Assembly (NCBI GenBank): GCA_035254305.1 | Contig: DATFAS010000051.1 | Span: 1 to 7,820, forward strand | Length of the DNA stretch: 7,820 bases | Direction of reading: 5' to 3' | Origin: DATFAS01 sp035254305 | GTDB lineage: Bacteria; Bacillota; Bacilli; Aneurinibacillales; RAOX-1 | Shown: piece after piece, positions 1 through 5,489 of the stretch | Position numbering within the stretch: position 1 is the stretch's first letter | Layout of the letters: every line of letters starts with the position of its first letter | The notes under the pieces: generated by a model | What the model was told of the DNA's origin: nothing | The model's input: the letters and a program-made list of their open reading frames with translations, nothing else | Databases searched by the model: none | Translations under genes and position numbers: made by a program

Positions 1-1
1 G

Positions 2-409
2 GGGATTAAAACAACCACATTTGCAACCTTACTTGGAGCTGTATGGTCACAGGTGAAAGGAAAGGAAGACGTCGTCTTCTTTCGCCAAAGAGTGATGCAC
101 GATTTGATTTATAAATCGTTGTCAGTTGCCATGAGTGGAGCCATGGTGGTGATGATTGTTGCCATGCTTCTTACCATAACAGAGCATGGGAAAGATTTTC
201 TTATGATCTTATTTGAAGTTACCTCTGCCTTTGGTACAGTTGGTCTTTCCATGGGACTAACGCCTGAGCTCTCTCATATAGGAAAAGTACTCATTGCCCT
301 TACCATGTTCGCAGGGAGAGTGGGTCCCTTAACGATTGCCTATGCCCTTGCACAGAGGAAGAAACATGAATCATTCCGCTACCCGAAAGGGAAAATTATG
401 ATTGGTTAG
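2..409 (+). CDS. Ktr-type potassium uptake membrane subunit (KtrB/KtrD, TrkH family), C-terminal part
   Basis: This is the last 135 codons of a gene that enters from the left edge; the reading frame is open from base 2, so the GTG at 53 is internal and not a start. The protein is the ion-conducting membrane subunit of a Ktr K+ uptake system, which works with a cytoplasmic RCK partner (KtrA/KtrC) at the membrane. The first visible residues, GIKTTTFATLL, match the end of the conserved intramembrane loop after the third pore repeat. The fourth repeat follows: a hydrophobic helix at about local residues 37-59, the selectivity-filter segment SAFGTVGLSMGLTP at about 75-88, and a last helix at about 93-118. 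The basic tail ending YPKGKIMIG is typical of Ktr proteins, as I recall them. I cannot tell KtrB from KtrD from this fragment. No RCK gene follows; a terminator comes directly after. Confidence 0.9.
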   Translation, partial: GIKTTTFATLLGAVWSQVKGKEDVVFFRQRVMHDLIYKSLSVAMSGAMVVMIVAMLLTITEHGKDFLMILFEVTSAFGTVGLSMGLTPELSHIGKVLIALTMFAGRVGPLTIAYALAQRKKHESFRYPKGKIMIG

Positions 410-440
410 TTAAACACTACTTATCAAATCTTATTCACAG

Positions 441-480
441 AAAAAGGATCAAGGGTTTAGTACAGCCCTTGATCCTTTTT
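441..480. terminator. Two-way intrinsic terminator between the Ktr gene and the Sco gene
   Basis: A perfect 15-bp stem, AAAAAGGATCAAGGG (441-455) against CCCTTGATCCTTTTT (466-480), encloses a 10-base loop. The stem ends in a T-run on both strands, so it can stop the rightward Ktr transcript and the leftward Sco transcript. The Sco stop codon lies only about five bases away. Confidence 0.93.
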
Positions 481-484
481 CTTA

Positions 485-1372
485 CTACTTACCACTAACG
501 AGATCGAATAACTCCTGTCGATCAATTTGACTCGTTTGGAATTCATGCGTTAATTTTCCTGTTTTATCAAAAATCATTGTTTTATTATCATGTAGTACAA
601 CATCATTTGTCTTCTCAAACCGAACACCAAGTGTATCGGTTAATTGCTTAACATCCTTTAGCTGTCCAGTAAGTAAATTAATATAACTCATATCAAAATT
701 CATTTCCTTCGCATGATTCTTCATCACCTCAGGAGTGTCGTTCACAGGATCAACAGAAACCGAAACAAGTTCAATATCATCTGTTTTAATCCCTTTTTCA
801 CTAAGATCCAACTGTAGTTTCCTCAAATTCCCAAGTAATACAGAGCATGCATTCGGATCATTACATTTTACATAGGTGAAAGTCATAACAACCTTCTTCC
901 CTACCAAATCCTTTCTGCTAATCGGTTTCCCATCTTGATTAATTAGATTGAAATCGGGTAATTCTATATTCTTCGTTACCTTGTGAGCCGTTTCACTTGA
1001 CTTCGCTTCGAAACTAAATTCCTTTGTTTCGGTATATTGATTTCCATTCTGGTCAATTTGAATCTCTGCAATCCATTGTCCATCCATAGAAAGCTTGGCT
1101 TGTCCCATGTATTTCCCTTCTCCAATATCTTGTGTATCCATATTCACTTTCCCATGGTCCATCCCTTTCATAGACATCACGGCATGGACATTCGCACCCA
1201 CCACAGGGCTTCCATCTTGTTTAGAAACCTTTAACTGTATATTCATCGCTTCCCCAGGTTGAAAGGTTTTCGGGGTTTTAATATCGACTTCTAATTTTTC
1301 CGTTCCACAACCTTGTAACAATAAGATGAAGAATAGAAATAAGGTACAAAAAGGGATGTATATTCTTCTCAT
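485..1372 (-). CDS. Lipoprotein with YtkA/FixH-like domain fused to a Sco (SCO1/SenC) domain
   Basis: A 295-residue lipoprotein that probably acts on the outer face of the membrane in copper handling for cytochrome c oxidase (CuA) assembly or in thiol redox control. Residues 1-22 form a lipoprotein signal peptide: MRR, a hydrophobic stretch, then the lipobox LQGC with C22 as the lipidated residue. Residues about 27-122 resemble the YtkA/FixH-like beta domain and carry a Met/His-rich segment, MSMKGMDHGKVNM (66-78), of the kind that binds copper. Residues about 136-293 form a Sco thioredoxin fold (ELPDFNLINQDGKP at the start). Its metal site is seen as C170, C176 and H261 (VLHDNKTMIFDKTGKL), but the cysteines are spaced CX5C rather than the usual CX3C. 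The ATG at 1372 has AGGAAGG upstream. It is monocistronic by layout: terminator downstream, divergent ilvE upstream. The domain calls are firm; the exact role is inferred from the family. Confidence 0.88.
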   Translation of the reverse strand: MRRIYIPFCTLFLFFILLLQGCGTEKLEVDIKTPKTFQPGEAMNIQLKVSKQDGSPVVGANVHAVMSMKGMDHGKVNMDTQDIGEGKYMGQAKLSMDGQWIAEIQIDQNGNQYTETKEFSFEAKSSETAHKVTKNIELPDFNLINQDGKPISRKDLVGKKVVMTFTYVKCNDPNACSVLLGNLRKLQLDLSEKGIKTDDIELVSVSVDPVNDTPEVMKNHAKEMNFDMSYINLLTGQLKDVKQLTDTLGVRFEKTNDVVLHDNKTMIFDKTGKLTHEFQTSQIDRQELFDLVSGK

Positions 1373-1406
1373 AACAAAATCCTTCCTGCATAAATTTGGT
1401 ATCTCT

Positions 1407-1412
1407 ATTATA
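1407..1412 (-). promoter_or_regulatory. Candidate -10 box for the Sco-lipoprotein gene
   Basis: Read on the minus strand this is a perfect TATAAT, 35 bases upstream of the ATG at 1372, which gives a leader of roughly 27 bases carrying the AGGAAGG ribosome binding site. No good -35 hexamer is seen at 16-18 bases spacing, so the promoter may be weak or activator-dependent. Confidence 0.5.
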
Positions 1413-1503
1413 TACTCCCTTATGCTATTAAACAGTGAAAAACATCACCTATTAGATTTCTTATAAACAAAAATTCTTCATTCATTCAAGAAGCAAGAAA
1501 ATA

Positions 1504-1532
1504 TTGTTTTTTCATTTTTTAAGGTATATCAT
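1504..1532 (+). promoter_or_regulatory. Candidate sigma-A promoter P1 for ilvE
   Basis: TTGTTT (1504-1509) and TATCAT (1527-1532) are separated by exactly 17 bases. The -10 matches TATAAT at five of six positions and the -35 has the conserved TTG. Transcription would start near 1539, giving a leader of about 160 bases before ilvE. Confidence 0.4.
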
Positions 1533-1589
1533 AGGGATAGCTTTTATCCTATTCTTTTGAATAATACCAAGCAATTTACGCAATGATTC

Positions 1590-1598
1590 TGCTAGAAT
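1590..1598 (+). promoter_or_regulatory. Candidate extended -10 promoter P2 for ilvE
   Basis: TGCTAGAAT fits the extended -10 pattern TGnTATAAT with one mismatch in the hexamer. There is no good -35, which extended -10 promoters tolerate. The box overlaps a perfect inverted repeat, ATTCT GCT AGAAT (1586-1598), which could be an operator or chance. Transcription would start near 1605. Confidence 0.35.
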
Positions 1599-1701
1599 AT
1601 TTACTATTGAAATTTAAATTAGGATGGAATTCATTTTGGGGAAGTTATCATGGATAATTCCACTATTACCATTCAATTAATATATTAAATGAGGAGATGT
1701 A

Positions 1702-2778
1702 ATGACGATGGCTTATACATTTGAAATCATTCCGAATACAACGAAGAAAGTAAAACCTCATCCTGATCAGCTTGGATTTGGAAAGCTGTTCACAGACCAT
1801 ATGTTTATCATGGACTATGCAACAGACAAAGGATGGTATAACCCACAAATCGTCCCTTATCAACCTATTTTATTAGACCCTGCTGCCAAGATTTTTCATT
1901 ACGGACAAACTGTATTCGAAGGATTAAAAGCCTACCGGACAAAGGACAATCGTATCCTACTTTTTAGACCAGAAAGAAATTTTAAAAGATTGAATCACTC
2001 CAATGAACGTTTAAGTATTCCTCCTATTGATGAGGAATTGGCCCTTGAGGCATTAAAGCAGCTCATCAACATCGAAAGAGATTGGGTTCCTTCTGCTGAG
2101 GGTACATCCCTTTATATTCGTCCATTCATTATTTCAACAGAAGCGACACTTGGTGTAAGTCCTTCCCATACTTACAAATTTATGATTATTCTTTCTCCAG
2201 TTGGATCCTATTATGCTGAGGGGATTCACCCTGTAAAAATATATGTAGAAGACCAATATGTTCGTGCAGTACCTGGAGGTACTGGGGAAGCAAAGACTGC
2301 CGGGAATTATGCCTCTGGCCTTAAAGCTCAAGAAGGAGCAACAGACAAAGGTTACTCTCAAGTTCTGTGGCTAGATGGTGTGGAAAGAAAATATATTGAA
2401 GAAGTTGGAAGTATGAACGTCTTCTTCAAAATCAACGGAGAAGTGGTTACTCCTGCGCTAAACGGAAGTATTCTAGATGGGATTACAAGAAACTCTATGA
2501 TTCAACTCTTAGAACACTGGGGAGTTCCTGTTGTTCAGCGTCGAATTTCAATTGATGAGCTTCAAGAAGCTTATAACAACGGCACATTTGAAGAAGCATT
2601 TGGAACAGGTACTGCTGCCGTCATCTCACCCATCGGTGAATTATATTGCCGTGGTCAAAAGATGATCATTAACCAGGGTGAAACGGGTGAGCTTTCTAAG
2701 AAACTATATGATACATTAACAGGAATCCAGAATGGAACCCTACCTGACCCATTTGGCTGGGTTGTTGATTTAGGATAA
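1702..2778 (+). CDS. ilvE: Branched-chain amino acid aminotransferase, class IV PLP fold (358 residues)
   Basis: A cytosolic PLP enzyme that interconverts Leu, Ile and Val with their 2-oxo acids using 2-oxoglutarate/glutamate, the last step of branched-chain amino acid synthesis. The length (358) and sequence match the long Bacillus-type BCAT. Visible landmarks: FTDHMFIMDY near residues 30-39, HYGQTVFEGLKAYR (66-79), the cofactor lysine K198 in GEAKTAGNYASG, the pyridine-nitrogen glutamate E234 in YIEEVGSMN, and the phosphate-binding GTGTAAVISPIGEL (301-314). GAGGAG at 1691-1696 lies 5 bases before the ATG at 1702 and 11 before a second in-frame ATG at 1708; I keep the first, but either could be used. 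The gene appears to be transcribed alone, with a terminator right after it and no other ilv/leu gene in view. Function is confident. Confidence 0.96.
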   Translation: MTMAYTFEIIPNTTKKVKPHPDQLGFGKLFTDHMFIMDYATDKGWYNPQIVPYQPILLDPAAKIFHYGQTVFEGLKAYRTKDNRILLFRPERNFKRLNHSNERLSIPPIDEELALEALKQLINIERDWVPSAEGTSLYIRPFIISTEATLGVSPSHTYKFMIILSPVGSYYAEGIHPVKIYVEDQYVRAVPGGTGEAKTAGNYASGLKAQEGATDKGYSQVLWLDGVERKYIEEVGSMNVFFKINGEVVTPALNGSILDGITRNSMIQLLEHWGVPVVQRRISIDELQEAYNNGTFEEAFGTGTAAVISPIGELYCRGQKMIINQGETGELSKKLYDTLTGIQNGTLPDPFGWVVDLG

Positions 2779-2800
2779 GGCTTTATTGAGTGCTCTCTAT

Positions 2801-2832
2801 AAACAGCCGGTTTCTTTGAACCCGGCTGTTTT
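2801..2832 (+). terminator. Intrinsic terminator after ilvE
   Basis: The stem AAACAGCCGG (2801-2810) pairs with CCGGCTGTTT (2822-2831) around an 11-base loop whose ends can extend the pairing with a bulged C. A short T-run (2829-2832) follows. It sits 22 bases past the ilvE stop and separates ilvE from coaA; the T-run is short, so some read-through into coaA is possible. Confidence 0.82.
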
Positions 2833-2843
2833 ACGATTATACA
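2816..2843 (+). promoter_or_regulatory. coaA: Weak candidate promoter for coaA, overlapping the ilvE terminator
   Basis: TTGAAC (2816-2821) and TATACA (2838-2843) are 16 bases apart, each matching consensus at four of six positions. The -35 would lie in the loop of the ilvE terminator. The predicted start near 2850 leaves only about 12 bases before the ATG of coaA. The alternative is that coaA depends on read-through from ilvE. Confidence 0.25.
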
Positions 2844-2861
2844 TAAAGGCGTTGGTTACGA

Positions 2862-3788
2862 ATGGATTCTTATTCTCCCTATTTCATATTTAATCGACAG
2901 GAATGGTCTGCCCTACGTGATAATACTCATCTTCCCCTTACGGAAGATGACTTAGAAAAAATTAAGGGCTTAAATGAACCTGTATCCATTCCAGAGGTAG
3001 AGGATATTTACCTCCCCTTAACAAGGCTTATCAATTTATCTGTGGAATCCTTCCAACAATTACATGCAGCTAGTACAGCTTTCCTCGGAAAAAATCATAG
3101 CCAAAGAACTCCCTTTATTATTGGTATTGCAGGAAGCGTTGCCGTAGGTAAAAGTACAACTTCCCGTATTCTCCAAAATCTATTATCTCGCTGGGCCAAT
3201 CATGGTAAAGTAGATCTGATTACAACAGATGGCTTTCTATATCCAAACCGAATTCTAGAAGAAAAAAGATTAATGAATAAAAAAGGATTTCCTGAAAGCT
3301 ATGATATTAAGAAGATACTTCAATTCATTGGGGACATTAAAGCAGGAAATCCTGAGGTGAAAGCCCCTGTCTATTCTCATCACACTTACGATATCGTAGA
3401 GGGCGAGAATATTATCATTAGAAATCCAGATATTCTTATTGTTGAAGGAATTAATGTTCTCCAAGTTAGTAAGGAAGCTCGGGTCTTTGTAAGTGATTTC
3501 TTTGATTTCTCGATCTACGTAGACGCGCAGGAGGAAGATATTAGACGTTGGTATATTGAACGTTTTATGATGCTCAGAGATACCGCTTTTCGTAGTCCAC
3601 AATCTTATTTCCATCGATATTCTAACTTCAGTGAAAAGAAAGCGTTTGAAAAGTCAGCGCAAATTTGGAGAGAGATTAATGCAAAAAATTTGCATGAAAA
3701 CATCTTACCTACAAAGGGGAGAGCTCGTCTCATCTTAGAAAAAGGCCCCAATCATGAGGTACAACAGATTCTTCTACGCAAAATATAG
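2862..3788 (+). CDS. coaA: Type I (prokaryotic) pantothenate kinase CoaA
   Basis: A cytosolic P-loop kinase that phosphorylates pantothenate with ATP, the first and usually rate-limiting step of coenzyme A synthesis; type I enzymes are feedback-inhibited by CoA. The 308 residues match the family length. Landmarks: Walker A GSVAVGKST at 91-99 (K97, S98), the catalytic aspartate D123 in TTDGFLYPN, KGFPESYD (141-148), VYSHHTYD (170-177) with the pantothenate-site histidine, VEGINVLQ (194-201), DFFDFSIYVDA (212-222) and ILPTKGRA near the end. The frame has a stop at 2844-2846 and no other start before ATG 2862, so the start is firm although no strong ribosome binding site is seen: only AAAGG 12 bases upstream. 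Terminators lie on both sides. Function is confident; how the gene is expressed is not clear. Confidence 0.96.
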   Translation: MDSYSPYFIFNRQEWSALRDNTHLPLTEDDLEKIKGLNEPVSIPEVEDIYLPLTRLINLSVESFQQLHAASTAFLGKNHSQRTPFIIGIAGSVAVGKSTTSRILQNLLSRWANHGKVDLITTDGFLYPNRILEEKRLMNKKGFPESYDIKKILQFIGDIKAGNPEVKAPVYSHHTYDIVEGENIIIRNPDILIVEGINVLQVSKEARVFVSDFFDFSIYVDAQEEDIRRWYIERFMMLRDTAFRSPQSYFHRYSNFSEKKAFEKSAQIWREINAKNLHENILPTKGRARLILEKGPNHEVQQILLRKI

Positions 3789-3792
3789 AACG

Positions 3793-3838
3793 AAAGAGGG
3801 CTGCCCTAGGTCCAAAATAGACCTAGAGCAGCCCCTTT
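3793..3838. terminator. Two-way terminator between convergent coaA and eda
   Basis: GGGCTGCCCTAGGTC (3798-3812) pairs with GACCTAGAGCAGCCC (3820-3834), 14 of 15 positions (one C/A mismatch), around the 7-base loop CAAAATA. Flanking AAAG and CTTT extend it with one bulged base. T-rich tails on both strands are short, but the stem is long and GC-rich, and it lies just after coaA and just past the end of the leftward hexuronate operon. Confidence 0.88.
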
Positions 3839-3857
3839 AAATGGCATAATCTCTTAA

Positions 3858-4514
3858 TTATTGCTGCTTACTTCTGGCTTCCTTAATCGACTGAACATAC
3901 TGCTTGGCTGTAGCGGTAATAGAGGCGAAATCGCCCTTATTAATGGCTTGTAGATTAACAAGATTGCCACCAATCCCCACGGCTGCTACTCCAGCTTCTA
4001 TGAAAGAAGCCACATTCTCAAGGTTTACACCCCCTGTTGGAATAATCGGTACATGTGGAAAAGGTCCTCTGATATCTTTAATAAATTTCACTCCCAACCC
4101 TGAAGCAGGGAAAAGCTTAACCAGATCGGCACCTAGCTCTAACGCTTGAATCATTTCAGTTGGTGTCATTACACCCGGAACTGCAATTTTTCCATAGCGA
4201 AGTGCTGTTCGAATGACGTCAGGATGTAAGCTTGGACTAAATACAAATTCTGCCCCACTTTGAATCGCTAGTTTAGCAGACTCACTATCCAATACCGTTC
4301 CAGCTCCTATTATGGCACGATCTCCAAACTGTGTGGATACTCTCTGAATTGCTTCATAGGCACTGGGATGATCGACTGTAATTTCTAAAGCGTTCACCCC
4401 TCCTTCAATAAGGCTTTGTGCTACTTGTATCGCAGATTCAAGTGGCACACGTCGAATAACAGCGATGACTCCGTTTTCCACTAAACGATTTAAAAGATTT
4501 AACTTTCTATACAT
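3858..4514 (-). CDS. eda: KDPG/KHG aldolase (2-keto-3-deoxy-6-phosphogluconate aldolase)
   Basis: A class I (Schiff-base) aldolase that cleaves KDPG to pyruvate and glyceraldehyde 3-phosphate, the last step of hexuronate breakdown; also named kdgA in Bacillus. The 218 residues form a single TIM barrel of normal length. Landmarks: VIAVIRR (16-22), the catalytic glutamate E44 in ALEITVDHP, GAGTV (70-74), the Schiff-base lysine K133 in ADLVKLFPAS, PGVMTPTE (113-120), and the phosphate-binding PTGGV (159-163) and GIGGNLV (180-186). The arginine that follows the glutamate in the E. coli enzyme (EVTLRT) is replaced here (EITVDH), which is also so in Thermotoga-type aldolases as I recall them. The ATG at 4514 has GGTGGAGAGG upstream, placed in the 15-base gap after kdgK and overlapping its stop codon. 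It is the last gene of the operon. Confidence 0.95.
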   Translation of the reverse strand: MYRKLNLLNRLVENGVIAVIRRVPLESAIQVAQSLIEGGVNALEITVDHPSAYEAIQRVSTQFGDRAIIGAGTVLDSESAKLAIQSGAEFVFSPSLHPDVIRTALRYGKIAVPGVMTPTEMIQALELGADLVKLFPASGLGVKFIKDIRGPFPHVPIIPTGGVNLENVASFIEAGVAAVGIGGNLVNLQAINKGDFASITATAKQYVQSIKEARSKQQ

Positions 4515-4529
4515 GTTACCTCTCCACCT

Positions 4530-5474
4530 TTATCTTAGTATTTGTTCGCCAGATCGCTTGGGATCCACTTGATCCCAAAATGGATAGCCTTCAACATCAC
4601 CGGGTACAGTTAAAGCAAATGCTCCCACACGGTTAGCAAGACGAATAGCCTCTGAGTAAGACCATCCTCGCAGAAGACCCGATAAGAATCCAGCTGCAAA
4701 ACCATCACCTGCTCCTACCGTATCTACGATCTGTTTCACCGGGTAGCCTGCAATATATTCCTCATTGTTCTTGGTCGCATAATAAGCTCCTCGTTCTCCA
4801 AGTTTAACAACAACAGCTTTTGCCCCATTTGCTATAAGACGTTGAGCAATCGCCTCTGGCTCCACCTCACCGGTTAGAATCTCACCTTCTTCTATACCAG
4901 GTAGGACTATATCACACTTAGCAGCAATCTCAAGCAATACCCTACCTGCTTCTTCCCGATTCCAGAGCTTTAGGCGAATATTCGGGTCAAATACAACGGT
5001 CAAACCATTTTGCTTGGCAATATTAATGGCCTTTTCAACTGTTCTTCTGCATGAATCACTAAGTGCTGGGGTAATTCCTGTTACATGCAAATATTTAGCT
5101 TGGGCGATATATCCTTCGTCTAAGTCCTCAGGTGTCAACTGGCTGGCAGCAGATCCCTTTCGATAATAATAAATTTTAGGGTCTTGCTGTACCTGACGTT
5201 CCTTGAAAAATACCGCTGTAGGATACTGTTTATCAAATAATACACGGGAAGTATCCACCCCTTCCCCTCGAATGAATTGACGAACAAACAGTCCAAATTC
5301 ATCATCCCCTAAACGGCTAATCCAGCCCACCTGATGACCAAGTCTGGCTAGAGCAATAGCCACGTTGGATTCAGCCCCTCCAATCGTCTTATCGAATGAG
5401 CTGGCATAACGAAGGGGCCCAATAGAAGAGGGTACAAATAAAACCATCGTTTCACCTAAGGTTACAACTTCCAT
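4530..5474 (-). CDS. kdgK: 2-keto-3-deoxygluconate kinase, PfkB/ribokinase family
   Basis: A cytosolic sugar kinase that phosphorylates 2-keto-3-deoxygluconate (KDG) to KDPG with ATP, feeding the aldolase encoded next. Counted from the upstream ATG at 5480 it has 316 residues: GGAESNVAIALARLG (34-48, PfkB signature 1), YYYRKGSAAS (104-113) and FDPNIRLKLW (164-173), both typical of KDG kinases, and the ATP/anion-hole signature DTVGAGDGFAAGF (253-265) with catalytic base D259. I set the start at the second in-frame ATG (5474, 314 residues): AGGAG at 5482-5486 lies only one base before the first ATG but seven before the second. The gene lies a few bases after uxaB and 15 before eda, which supports the KDG assignment over ribokinase or fructokinase. 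The protein call is confident; the start is inference from spacing. Confidence 0.94.
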   Translation of the reverse strand: MEVVTLGETMVLFVPSSIGPLRYASSFDKTIGGAESNVAIALARLGHQVGWISRLGDDEFGLFVRQFIRGEGVDTSRVLFDKQYPTAVFFKERQVQQDPKIYYYRKGSAASQLTPEDLDEGYIAQAKYLHVTGITPALSDSCRRTVEKAINIAKQNGLTVVFDPNIRLKLWNREEAGRVLLEIAAKCDIVLPGIEEGEILTGEVEPEAIAQRLIANGAKAVVVKLGERGAYYATKNNEEYIAGYPVKQIVDTVGAGDGFAAGFLSGLLRGWSYSEAIRLANRVGAFALTVPGDVEGYPFWDQVDPKRSGEQILR

Positions 5475-5481
5475 CTCCATA

Positions 5482-5486
5482 CTCCT
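5482..5486 (-). promoter_or_regulatory. kdgK: Ribosome binding site that decides the kdgK start
   Basis: AGGAG on the minus strand, within AGAGAGGAGT, which runs up to the uxaB stop codon. It is one base from ATG 5480 (too close) and seven bases from ATG 5474 (ideal), so translation probably starts with MEVVTLGE. Confidence 0.7.
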
Positions 5487-5489
5487 CTC

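Larger units (their letters stand above)
1373..1701. other. 329-base divergent intergenic region (Sco gene / ilvE)
   Basis: An AT-rich gap with no convincing gene. It holds a TATAAT for the leftward Sco gene, two candidate promoters for ilvE, a bulged AT-rich hairpin near 1531-1552, a small inverted repeat (TTATC ATG GATAA, 1645-1657) and tiny ORFs just before ilvE. I looked for a T-box signature (the AGGGTGGNACCGCG block and a GC-rich terminator) because Bacillota often control branched-chain amino acid genes that way, and found none. I also saw no good match to the CodY box AATTTTCWGAAAATT. Confidence 0.8.

Noticed and set aside
53..409. The GTG at 53 as the start of a separate 118-residue membrane protein
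   Set aside because: The frame is open upstream to the window edge and encodes the conserved Ktr segment GIKTTTF, so the codon is internal to a longer gene.
1586..1598. ATTCT GCT AGAAT inverted repeat as a CodY box upstream of ilvE
   Set aside because: Aligned to AATTTTCWGAAAATT it mismatches at about seven of fifteen positions; it is better explained as part of an extended -10 promoter or as a chance palindrome.
1373..1701. T-box riboswitch upstream of ilvE
   Set aside because: No AGGGTGGNACCGCG block, no specifier stem and no GC-rich terminator/antiterminator pair is visible.
1666..1863. A 65-codon minus-strand open frame overlapping the start of ilvE
   Set aside because: It overlaps the ilvE ribosome binding site and 5' coding region, has no recognisable motif and no clear ribosome binding site.
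3270..3614. A 114-codon open frame on the minus strand within coaA
   Set aside because: It lies wholly inside a clear pantothenate kinase gene, has no recognisable motif and its frame is a by-product of the real gene's codons.
4386..4399. AAAGCGTTCACC segment within eda as a possible cre site
   Set aside because: At least three mismatches to the consensus in either direction, and it encodes the conserved NALEI segment around the catalytic glutamate.
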